Below are positions 39,215 through 47,074 of a stretch of DNA of 64,000 nt, in pieces (position 1 is the stretch's first letter; every line of letters starts with the position of its first letter). Where the stretch lies: contig CP054182.1 of assembly GCA_015709675.1 (NCBI GenBank), positions 248,001 through 312,000 of the forward strand, in the 5' to 3' direction. The DNA is from Ignavibacteriales bacterium (GTDB taxonomy: Bacteria; Bacteroidota; Ignavibacteria; Ignavibacteriales; Ignavibacteriaceae). The translations under genes and the position numbers were made by a program. Under the pieces are notes generated by a model, which was not told the origin of the DNA, did not search any database, and was given only the letters and a program-made list of their open reading frames with translations.

Positions 39215-39877
39215 ATGCGCTTTCTCATTAAAACCACCCCAAACCTTGAAATTGTCCCCTTTAACTACCAGCAAAAACTTCTCGGCGTTTTCCATAAATG
39301 GCTTGGGGAGGAGAATCCCCATCATGATCAACTAAGTCTTTACTCCGTAGGATGGCTTTGGGGATCAAAATCTCACCGTGAAGGATTTATTTTCCAAGAT
39401 GGAGCAGACTGGTCAATTTCTGCGTGGGATGAAAAAATTCAGACAAGACTTACCAACGCAATAACATTAGACCAGGAGCTTTTTTGCGGTATGAGAATTA
39501 AAGAAATAAAAACCATGAAAACCCCAGAGTTCGGAAACGACTATACATTTAAAACCCTCAGCCCAATATTAGCCCGAATAAAAAGGGAAAATGGCACCAC
39601 CGAACACTTAACCTATCTCCACGATAATTTTCCTGAAAGATTAAAACAGATTCTCTTAAAAAAAGCAAATCATGCAAAATTGGAATTATCGGATTTTAGC
39701 ATAATTATTGAGAAAAACTTTAAAGGGAACAGGATTAAGGTAGTTACTCTCAATAAAGTGGGTAATAAAGCCAATTTTGTAAAGGTAAGGATGCAAGGTG
39801 ATGAAAATGCAATTAAATTTGCCTGGTGTGTGGGTTTGGGTGAATCTACAGGATCATGTTTTGGAGGGTTAAGATGA
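39215..39877 (+). CDS. cas6: Cas6 pre-crRNA endoribonuclease
   Basis: 220 residues, first gene of the cas operon. The protein has the paired ferredoxin-fold pattern of Cas6 and ends in the glycine-rich loop GLGESTGSCFGGLR, the family's signature C-terminal motif. WCVGLGESTG aligns with the RNA-binding G-loop. It cuts the array transcript within each repeat, leaving an 8-nt 5' handle, here predicted AUUGAAAU. It overlaps cas5 by 4 bp (ATGA). The catalytic histidine cannot be fixed by eye; H22 and H27 in the N-terminal region are candidates. Confidence 0.88.
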   Translation: MRFLIKTTPNLEIVPFNYQQKLLGVFHKWLGEENPHHDQLSLYSVGWLWGSKSHREGFIFQDGADWSISAWDEKIQTRLTNAITLDQELFCGMRIKEIKTMKTPEFGNDYTFKTLSPILARIKRENGTTEHLTYLHDNFPERLKQILLKKANHAKLELSDFSIIIEKNFKGNRIKVVTLNKVGNKANFVKVRMQGDENAIKFAWCVGLGESTGSCFGGLR

Positions 39878-40545
39878 GCACTAATAAAATTTCATTGGAT
39901 TTTCTCTTACAGGAGCCAACATTTGATAAAACTCTGGTTCTAAAGATAACACCCCTTACTCCTCTCTCAATGGTGAGCAAGCTGCCCGGAAGTTATTATC
40001 ACTCCTCACTTGAACCTACGAACCAAATGGTATTTGGAATGATTGAGAATTTATTATCCTTTCATTTTTCACCTGATATCCGAAATCAAATTGAAAAACG
40101 ACTTAAAAAGGAATTCAAAAAATCATTTAACGCGTTGCCCGAATCGGGTTCAGGTTATAAAAGCATACTTTCGAATCATATAAAAATTGAAAGTATTAAT
40201 AAGCCGGAAGAAACTACTTCTTTTGAGGATTTATGGAGCCAACAACTCAAGCGCAATGATAAAGGACACTTGAACGGTTCACGCAACTATGATTGGCGCC
40301 TGGAGCAAAAACTTGATACACTTGAAGAAAAATTGCAAACACAATATTACCCGTACTATTATATTAGCCCCACCAATAGAGAATATATATTATGCAAAGG
40401 CAGTTATTCTATTGCGTTAACAACTAACAAGGAACTTGCTCAGCGCATTAGAGAAGGTCTTTCAAATTTGAATACACCCCTATATCTTGGCTCAAATGAT
40501 GGGTGGATTGAAGTTATCGCGGAGGTATCTGATGAAAAATTATAG
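39874..40545 (+). CDS. cas5: Cas5 Cascade subunit (type I-B, PGING-like)
   Basis: The start at 39874 overlaps the cas6 stop and has GGAGG 6 nt upstream; an upstream ATG at 39856 has no such site. It is 223 residues. The N-terminal VLKITPLTPLSMVSKLPGSYY and NQMVFGMIENLLSFHF resemble the Cas5 RAMP of the Porphyromonas gingivalis-type (PGING) I-B variant. It should cap the crRNA 5' handle in Cascade. It lies before cas8 rather than after cas7, unlike the standard I-B order. The family call rests on position and partial recognition. Confidence 0.75.
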   Translation: MSTNKISLDFLLQEPTFDKTLVLKITPLTPLSMVSKLPGSYYHSSLEPTNQMVFGMIENLLSFHFSPDIRNQIEKRLKKEFKKSFNALPESGSGYKSILSNHIKIESINKPEETTSFEDLWSQQLKRNDKGHLNGSRNYDWRLEQKLDTLEEKLQTQYYPYYYISPTNREYILCKGSYSIALTTNKELAQRIREGLSNLNTPLYLGSNDGWIEVIAEVSDEKL

Positions 40546-41992
40546 TTTTTTACCAAGATATGGATTGGCATACGCTTGTCACCACTTTAAGAAAACGAAC
40601 CCTGGTGAATTAACCGCAAAAGATTTATCAGAGGTACTTAATTTAGAACTTAGTTATTTCAGATTGGCAACAAATAATGATCCGCAAATAGAAAGTGAAT
40701 TAAAGTTTGAATATAAAAATGTTGCAAAAGGAAATGCAGCAAAAGGTCTTTATTTGTCATCTCATGTACTTAGCACTGATAAATCTTCAGAACAAACTCA
40801 CAAAAGTATCACAAAAATTATATCAGAACTAAAAAATGGTTCACTCGACCAACGAATAAACCTGGATAAATCATTTTCCGTTACTACAAGTAAAATTAAT
40901 AATGGAAAAAGATCTCAAACCACCCCAACGGGTGAACTTGAAGAAGCTGCCCTGAGTGCAATTGGGGCAATAACGATGCGCAAACCCGCCCGATATGATG
41001 CTGTAAGCAATAACTACAGTTCAATAATACCCGACTTGGAACTCAACGACCTTATTCTTTTCATTAAGGTTTTTGAAAATATGCAATCATCAGGTCTTAT
41101 GGATTCTGCAAAAACTGCAAAAGTGAACGAGAAAAAGCGTGGCTTTAAGCGACCTCAAATCAGTTATGGAAACTTTCCTTTTGCGCCTCTTGATTCAACC
41201 TTTGCGGCTATCGGACTACTGGCTGCCCTGGGGCAATGGGCTAAAAACAGCGAAACCTTTTCTGAAGAGGCGATTCAAGTATGTGAACTTTTGGGTAAAG
41301 CGCGAATTTACATAGTAAGTTATAGTGGTGTTCACCAAACCCAATTCAGTCATGCAGCGGTTTCTCTTTCAAAAAGTGGTGCTCTCTATAACTTTTTACA
41401 AAGTCTTTACAGAGCGGGCTGGCAAGGTCTGCAAAACAAACACGAAAATGACAGAAAGTTGTTTTTCTTGTTTACCGCAAGATTTTTACAGTTTTTTACC
41501 CCTCACTACTTTAAGGATTTTTTATCAATCAGAATGGAATACGAAAATGAAATTACCAACTTATTTAAGGAATACTTCACTATGAACGGTATCAAAGAAA
41601 GTCATGTGCAATCCGTTTCAACACTTGGGCGATGGATTAACAGAGCAGCATACTTTTATGCTTTGGAAAATTCAGATAACAAGCAAGACTATGACAAGAT
41701 AAACACACTCAAAGCAAAAACACTTGCCGAGATTGAAAGTACTGTTTTGGCTGCAAAATCAGCCACTGCTTTAATCTCACAAGTAATCACAAGAATCGGG
41801 CGACTGAGCTATCAGGATGCTCCGGCTGAAGCAGAATTATTTATAAATGCGGTGATGACAGGTGAGATACCTTTGCAAAACTCAAAAGAATTAATCATGG
41901 CTTATTCCCGTATTAAAAACACTTCCAAAACTGAAACTGAAATTAACAACAACCCTTATCCAACTGAAGGAGTCGAAAATGAAGACAATTAA
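40532..41992 (+). CDS. cas8: Cas8 large Cascade subunit (Csp2-like)
   Basis: The ATG at 40532 has a near-perfect GGAGGT 5 nt upstream and overlaps the cas5 stop by 14 bp; a longer frame from 40487 is less likely. It is 486 residues. The start KNYSFLPRYGLAYACHHFKK and the central RPQISYGNFPFAPLDSTFAAIGLLAALGQW are unlike classic Cas8b but fit the Csp2/Cas8 of the PGING subtype. The large subunit recognises the PAM and recruits Cas3. There is no visible nuclease domain. Assignment depends strongly on its slot between cas5 and cas7. Confidence 0.75.
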   Translation: MKNYSFLPRYGLAYACHHFKKTNPGELTAKDLSEVLNLELSYFRLATNNDPQIESELKFEYKNVAKGNAAKGLYLSSHVLSTDKSSEQTHKSITKIISELKNGSLDQRINLDKSFSVTTSKINNGKRSQTTPTGELEEAALSAIGAITMRKPARYDAVSNNYSSIIPDLELNDLILFIKVFENMQSSGLMDSAKTAKVNEKKRGFKRPQISYGNFPFAPLDSTFAAIGLLAALGQWAKNSETFSEEAIQVCELLGKARIYIVSYSGVHQTQFSHAAVSLSKSGALYNFLQSLYRAGWQGLQNKHENDRKLFFLFTARFLQFFTPHYFKDFLSIRMEYENEITNLFKEYFTMNGIKESHVQSVSTLGRWINRAAYFYALENSDNKQDYDKINTLKAKTLAEIESTVLAAKSATALISQVITRIGRLSYQDAPAEAELFINAVMTGEIPLQNSKELIMAYSRIKNTSKTETEINNNPYPTEGVENEDN

Positions 41993-42920
41993 AGGAATCC
42001 TTATCTCATCCGTAGTTCCAATGGCAAATCATATTGCTAATGGCGGTGAAAAACTGCTTGGCAATGCCTCGTCAATAAAAAGAAGACCTGATAACAGAGT
42101 TTATATTTCTGGGCAGATGCAGCGTCATGTTTTGTTCCGTACAATGGAACTACTTAATTTTGAAGATGGTAACCGGGGCACTACCTATGTATCAAACGGT
42201 GACGGCGTAACCAATATGGTAGAACGCGATCTTAGGGCTGATATGGGTGGCTTCCTGCATACATCACTTGGCAGCTACTCCGGAAGAAGAACCGCACCAC
42301 TTACGGCAACTCCGGCAGTTTCACTTGGCGAAAGTGAAGTAGGGCGGGATCTTCTTATCCGTCTGAAGGTTAAAAAAGATTCCGGTGCTGATCAGGCATT
42401 AGCCACTAAGGAGTATTCACAGGCAGACGACATGTTAATGAATTTCCATCTTGATCTTATTAATCTGAGCATCTCCAAAAAGTTTGAATATGCAGGTGAA
42501 AAAGACGGAATGCATATAGAAACAAAATATGTTAAACATTGTAGTGAAGAAGAACGACTGCGACGCGTAAAATTGTTCATTAACTCAACTCGCTATATGC
42601 TTCATTATGCAAATCAGGCACGAAATGCCGTTCAGGGTGAACCGCAGAAAGTGCTTATCGTACTTGATACTTTATTAAGCAGAAAAGCAATCAGATTCTT
42701 TGAAGCTGAAGAACAAGAAAAGCAAAACATATTGGCAGAATTAACCGACCGAGGTGCATTATGGTTTCTTGGTGATGATACAGGCAAGACTCCTGATGCT
42801 TCCAGTGTGCTAACTGCATATACAGAAGCACTTAAATTTTTAACGAGCTCTGAATGTCAGATCTTTGATATAACCACTGGTGCTGCACCCGTAGCGTTTG
42901 CGGAGGCGTTTAAAGAATAA
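41979..42920 (+). CDS. cas7: Cas7 Cascade backbone (DevR/Csp1-like)
   Basis: 313 residues. The N-terminus KTIKGILISSVVPMANHIANGGEKLLGNASSIKRRPDNRVYISGQMQRHVLF is typical of the DevR-type Cas7 family, especially its PGING (Csp1) branch. GGFLHTSLGSYSGRRTAPLTATPAVSL forms the conserved thumb region. Several copies coat the spacer part of crRNA. It overlaps cas8 by 14 bp and has GGAG upstream; cas3 starts 3 bp after its stop. Confidence 0.92.
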   Translation: MKTIKGILISSVVPMANHIANGGEKLLGNASSIKRRPDNRVYISGQMQRHVLFRTMELLNFEDGNRGTTYVSNGDGVTNMVERDLRADMGGFLHTSLGSYSGRRTAPLTATPAVSLGESEVGRDLLIRLKVKKDSGADQALATKEYSQADDMLMNFHLDLINLSISKKFEYAGEKDGMHIETKYVKHCSEEERLRRVKLFINSTRYMLHYANQARNAVQGEPQKVLIVLDTLLSRKAIRFFEAEEQEKQNILAELTDRGALWFLGDDTGKTPDASSVLTAYTEALKFLTSSECQIFDITTGAAPVAFAEAFKE

Positions 42921-42923
42921 GAT

Positions 42924-45092
42924 ATGTATCTGGCAAAACCAACAGGCATAACTCTTAAAGAGCATACCGCTCATGTAATGGAGGAGGCGGAGTATATTCT
43001 CTCCGCCTGCCCATTCTATGAAGAAAAGTATTTTGCTTTCACTGGCGTCCCACTGAGAGAGATGTTGTTTAATGCGGTTAAATATCATGATGCAGGCAAA
43101 ATGCATGACAAATGGCAGAAGGCCTGTCAGCAAGATTATTTGCTGTTTAAACAATCTGGAGTTGATAAAGCTGTAAACCTGATGAAGGCAAATCTTCGGC
43201 ATGAGTTTGCATCAATTGACTATTGTAGAATTAAAAATATTTCATTAAGCGATGAAGTTACAGTTGCAATTGCTGCTCACCACCGTAAACTCAGCAGGTA
43301 TTATCAAAGTAGGCTGGAACGAGAAGGTTGGACTGATATTTTTAATCAAATACTCCGGTTGAATAACCGTGAGTTAAGCAGAAATGATAATATTTTTAAT
43401 GATATCATCAAGAAAAAATTTCGTTTTTCAGCAGTTCGTGCATTGCTGCAGCTCGCAGATCACCGCGCCAGTGCTAAAGAGGGGGGTATTAATGTTCTGC
43501 CGTTAACCAAATTTTCCTACAAATTCCCTCATCCCGAGATGAATCAGGTGCAGAAACTGGCTTTAGAAGGCGCCTCTCAGCTATTGACTCTGCTAAGAGC
43601 ACCCACAGGTGCAGGAAAAACCGATGCAGCATTTTTATGGGGAAGCAAATTAATTGAGAATAAACTTGCTGACAGAGTGGTGATAGCCCTCCCCACAAGA
43701 TTCACTGCCAACTCCATGGCAGTGGGCGCAGCGGAAAAACTAAGCAGCACTGGACTTTATCATTCTACCTCTGATATGTTTTTGAATGATAAAAATCTCA
43801 GGTCATTATCAAGATTACTAATGACCCCGGTTACTATTACAACTATAGATCATTTGCTGATAGCTCTTACAGGTACTGAGGAAGATCATCATACAATTTT
43901 TTACAATCTTGCAAATGCGGCATTAGTTATTGACGAGGCAGATTTTTATGATTCATTTACTCAGGCAAATATTCTAACTCTCTTGCAGGCACTTTCCGTG
44001 CTCAAAGTTCCGGTATTGGTAATGAGTGCGACACTGCCCGAGGTATCACAAAAATTTTATCAGGTGGAAGGGAACCAGCTCCCTCAGATTCTTAATGATT
44101 CATTTGATGAATCAAGAATTAAGTGCACCATCAGTAAAATTGAAGAGGAAGAAGCAATCACTTATGCACTTAATCAAATAAAGTCCAGTGGTAAAAAAAT
44201 AATTTTTTTCGCTAATACCATTGACCGGGCTCTTAATTACTATAAAGCAATAGAGGAGCAAGGATTTAATGCCATATTATATCACAGCAGATTCACAGAA
44301 CCCGACAAGAAAGAAAAAGAGTCACTCCTTTTGAATGCATTTGGACCTGAGAGCAAAGCCGATGCAGTCAGAATTGCAATACTTACCCAAATAGGTGAAA
44401 TGAGTGTAAATATCAGCAGTGACATAATGTTTTCAGATATCTGTCCGGGTGATAGAATGGTTCAAAGAATTGGCAGACTAAAGAGATTTAGTAAAGAACC
44501 AGGTGAACTTTTTTATATTGAACCTAAAGATAAAAATGGTGAGTTTTATCCAGCGCCTTATGGCGAGTTTAACAGAGCCAGCAAAGCATGGATACCAGCA
44601 TTAGCCCTGCAAAAAACCCTGACACTAATAGAGCAGAGGTCATATACCTTTAAACAGCTTCTGGAATTAGTGAATAGAATTTATTCTGAACTGCCTGATT
44701 GTGATGCAACTGCTCTTGCCAATAAAAATTTATACTATTCACTAATCTGTAATAATAATATTGTGTTGCCGGCAGCGGATGCTGACGAAGACAACGCAAC
44801 TGCCGGTGACTGGAAGAGCCGTCAAGGTATTGACCAGGTTAAAGTTTTTATTAATCTTAATGGTCAATTTGAGTTTGCAAACCGTTATGATTTTTATCAA
44901 TTTGAATTTGAAAACACCGTGCAGATTCCTATTTACTTAAAACACAAGCTCATAAAAGACAATCTATTGGGAAAAGAAAAGGTAATCATTCGCTCTGATG
45001 AACAGGAGATAAATATACTTACTGCCCGCTTTCAGGATTATTCATTTGAAAAGGGATTTATGCCTTCAGCAGATAACGATACATTCCTCTAA
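42924..45092 (+). CDS. cas3: Cas3 HD nuclease-helicase
   Basis: 722 residues. An N-terminal HD nuclease domain carries H14, the H55-D56 pair in KYHDAGKMHDKW, H93 and the H119-H120 pair in AIAAHHRKLS. The helicase has Walker A APTGAGKTD (226-234), DEAD box VIDEADFYD (D337-D340) and motif III MSATLP (367-372). Motif VI is MVQRIGRLKRF. All catalytic residues look intact, so target degradation should work. Nuclease and helicase are fused, as is usual for I-B. It is 3 bp after cas7. Confidence 0.96.
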   Translation: MYLAKPTGITLKEHTAHVMEEAEYILSACPFYEEKYFAFTGVPLREMLFNAVKYHDAGKMHDKWQKACQQDYLLFKQSGVDKAVNLMKANLRHEFASIDYCRIKNISLSDEVTVAIAAHHRKLSRYYQSRLEREGWTDIFNQILRLNNRELSRNDNIFNDIIKKKFRFSAVRALLQLADHRASAKEGGINVLPLTKFSYKFPHPEMNQVQKLALEGASQLLTLLRAPTGAGKTDAAFLWGSKLIENKLADRVVIALPTRFTANSMAVGAAEKLSSTGLYHSTSDMFLNDKNLRSLSRLLMTPVTITTIDHLLIALTGTEEDHHTIFYNLANAALVIDEADFYDSFTQANILTLLQALSVLKVPVLVMSATLPEVSQKFYQVEGNQLPQILNDSFDESRIKCTISKIEEEEAITYALNQIKSSGKKIIFFANTIDRALNYYKAIEEQGFNAILYHSRFTEPDKKEKESLLLNAFGPESKADAVRIAILTQIGEMSVNISSDIMFSDICPGDRMVQRIGRLKRFSKEPGELFYIEPKDKNGEFYPAPYGEFNRASKAWIPALALQKTLTLIEQRSYTFKQLLELVNRIYSELPDCDATALANKNLYYSLICNNNIVLPAADADEDNATAGDWKSRQGIDQVKVFINLNGQFEFANRYDFYQFEFENTVQIPIYLKHKLIKDNLLGKEKVIIRSDEQEINILTARFQDYSFEKGFMPSADNDTFL

Positions 45093-45103
45093 ATAACATC
45101 CTT

Positions 45104-45586
45104 ATGACCGGCACATACATTCATTATTACTATCTCTGTAAAAGGAAGCTCTGGCTGTTTGCCAAGACCATTGATATGGAGCATAACTCTGATCTTGTGC
45201 ACTCAGGTAAATTTATTTCCGAAAGCACCTACACAAGGGCAGAACATGAACTTAGGATTGGAGATATCACGCTGGATTTTTTTGACAGAAAAACGCGCAC
45301 TATCCATGAAATAAAAAGAACCGATGCCCTTGATGAAGTGCACACCTGGCAGGTTAAGTTTTATATTTTTTATCTTGAAGCAAATGGCGTTGACGGCGTA
45401 ACCGGCATAATTGACTACCCCAAACTCAGGAAAAAGATCAAAGTGCAGCTTTACCCCGATGACCGCGAGGAGTTGCAAAAAACAATTGAAGATATTAAGA
45501 AGCTCTTAGCCCTGCCCACTCCCCCGCCCGTGATTGACAAGCCATTTTGCTCTAAGTGCGCCTATTTTGATTTGTGTTACAGTTAA
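45104..45586 (+). CDS. cas4: Cas4 PAM-processing nuclease
   Basis: 160 residues. RecB-like fold with HEIKRTDALDEVHTWQVKFYIFYL (the E-x-K and Q-x-x-x-Y motifs) and the four iron-sulphur cysteines: C12 in LCKRKLWLF and C149, C152, C158 in FCSKCAYFDLC. Cas4 trims prespacers and enforces PAM and orientation with Cas1-Cas2. It is compact but complete. An ORF frame of cas1 extends back over its end, but the real cas1 ATG is 8 bp after the cas4 stop. Confidence 0.93.
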   Translation: MTGTYIHYYYLCKRKLWLFAKTIDMEHNSDLVHSGKFISESTYTRAEHELRIGDITLDFFDRKTRTIHEIKRTDALDEVHTWQVKFYIFYLEANGVDGVTGIIDYPKLRKKIKVQLYPDDREELQKTIEDIKKLLALPTPPPVIDKPFCSKCAYFDLCYS

Positions 45587-45593
45587 GCCTGAT

Positions 45594-46691
45594 ATGAAAA
45601 GACACTACTATATATTTTCAAACGGAAAACTAATACGCCGCCAGAACACTCTTTACTTTGAAGAATCTAAGGAACAGGAGTTGCGTGAGGAGACCGAGGA
45701 AAGCCCTGATACAGATTTGCTTGAGGTTGAAGATACTCAGGCAGAGGAATCTGAGGAAAGCCAGGAGCCAAAGAGGGTTCAGCGAAAACCAATTCCCGTT
45801 GAGGATATTGAATCGCTCTACTGCTTTAGTGAGCTTAAGTTTAACACAAAATTCCTGAACTTTATTGCCAAGAACCAGATTACCCTGCACCTGTTTAATT
45901 ACTATGGCTACTATAGCGGAAGTTTTTACCCAAGGGAGCCCTTTGTTTCAGGACGGCTTCTGGTAGAGCAGGTGAGCTGCTACCGTGACCCTGAAAAACG
46001 CCTTGCCCTTGCCAGAAAATTTGTTTCAGGTGCGGCTGATAACATGCTAAAAAATCTGCAATACTATAACGCCCGCCAGAGAGATATGGAACCCTTCATT
46101 CAGGCAATAAAGAAGTATATGACCGGGATTGACCAAAGCCGTGATATCCCCTCGCTGATGGGCATTGAGGGAAATATCCGCTCTACCTACTATGAATCAT
46201 GGCATCTGATAATCACTGAAGCCATTGATTTTAAGAAACGCGAAAAGCACCCGCCAACTAATCCGGTTAATGCCCTCATCTCATTCGGCAATTCATTAGT
46301 TTATACAACAGTATTAAGTGAGATTTATAAAACCCAGCTTAACCCCCTTATCAGTTTTCTGCATGAGCCGGGCGAAAGGCGCTTTTCACTTTCGCTTGAT
46401 ATTGCTGAAATTTTTAAGCCGCTGCTTGCTGACCGGGTCATCTTTACCCTGCTGAACAAAAAAATGCTTGGGGGAAAGGATTTTGAAAAAGACCTGGGAT
46501 ACTGTTATCTTAGCGAGCAAGGGAGAAAGATTTTTGTGAAGGAGTTTGATGACAAAATTAAAACCACCATCAAACACCGGAAACTGAACAAGCAGGTAAG
46601 CTACCGGCATCTGATACGGCTTGAGTGTTATAAAATTATCAAGCACATCCTGGGTGACAGCCAATATCAGCCATTTACTATCTGGTGGTAG
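45594..46691 (+). CDS. cas1: Cas1 integrase with acidic N-terminal insertion
   Basis: 365 residues from the ATG at 45594; an upstream start at 45534 would overlap cas4 and add an implausible leader. The catalytic site is complete: E192 in IEGNIRSTYY, H257 in FLHEPGERR and E272 in DIAEIFKP. Between the N-terminal strands, residues ~24-63 form a very acidic, low-complexity insert (repeated EE, ESEESQEP) absent from ordinary I-B Cas1, where the NTLYFE strand leads almost directly into PIPVEDIE. The insert lies in the N-terminal beta domain at the dimer surface. The rest aligns normally. Confidence 0.95.
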   Translation: MKRHYYIFSNGKLIRRQNTLYFEESKEQELREETEESPDTDLLEVEDTQAEESEESQEPKRVQRKPIPVEDIESLYCFSELKFNTKFLNFIAKNQITLHLFNYYGYYSGSFYPREPFVSGRLLVEQVSCYRDPEKRLALARKFVSGAADNMLKNLQYYNARQRDMEPFIQAIKKYMTGIDQSRDIPSLMGIEGNIRSTYYESWHLIITEAIDFKKREKHPPTNPVNALISFGNSLVYTTVLSEIYKTQLNPLISFLHEPGERRFSLSLDIAEIFKPLLADRVIFTLLNKKMLGGKDFEKDLGYCYLSEQGRKIFVKEFDDKIKTTIKHRKLNKQVSYRHLIRLECYKIIKHILGDSQYQPFTIWW

Positions 46692-46703
46692 GAGAACAGA
46701 GCG

Positions 46704-46970
46704 ATGTACGTAGTGTTGTTTTATGATATTAAGAAAGGCCCAAGAGCACCAAAAGTGTTAAAATATCTGAGGCAAAAACTTATCTGGATACAAAACTCCG
46801 TATTTGAGGGAGAGGTTACCGAGGCACAGTTTGAGGAGATCACCGAAACCCTGCACGACATGATAAACACCGAGAAGGACAGCATAATATATTATACATT
46901 TGACAGCATGAAATATTCAAAAAGAGAGGTATTAGGAATAGAGAAAAACCCTACTGACTCGTTTATATAG
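46704..46970 (+). CDS. cas2: Cas2
   Basis: 88 residues with the ferredoxin-fold start MYVVLFYDIKKGPRAPKVLKYLRQKLIWIQNSVFEGEVT typical of Cas2. TAGGAGA precedes the ATG and the gene starts 12 bp after cas1. It bridges two Cas1 dimers during spacer integration. It is the last cas gene; the array's first repeat begins 104 bp further on. Confidence 0.95.
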   Translation: MYVVLFYDIKKGPRAPKVLKYLRQKLIWIQNSVFEGEVTEAQFEEITETLHDMINTEKDSIIYYTFDSMKYSKREVLGIEKNPTDSFI

Positions 46971-47074
46971 AGAAAAAATCGTCGCACCCCCCTGTTTTTT
47001 GCAGTATTAGCCATAGACGACAGGAATGGGTAAAAAAACCGCCAAAACACCCCAAAAAGCGGGTTTTTGGGCGG
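46971..47074 (+). promoter_or_regulatory. CRISPR leader
   Basis: The 104 bp between cas2 and the first repeat is the leader: repeats read with ATTGAAAT at their 3' side, and the degenerate end is the far one. It is short and contains an inverted repeat, CCCAAAAA (47051-47058 region) / TTTTTGGG, only a few bases before repeat 1. No separate promoter could be placed with confidence, so read-through from cas2 is possible. Confidence 0.75.

Noticed and set aside
45534-45593. Upstream start of cas1 overlapping cas4
   Set aside because: Adds 20 residues not seen in the family; the ATG at 45594 gives the canonical MKRHYYIFSNG start.
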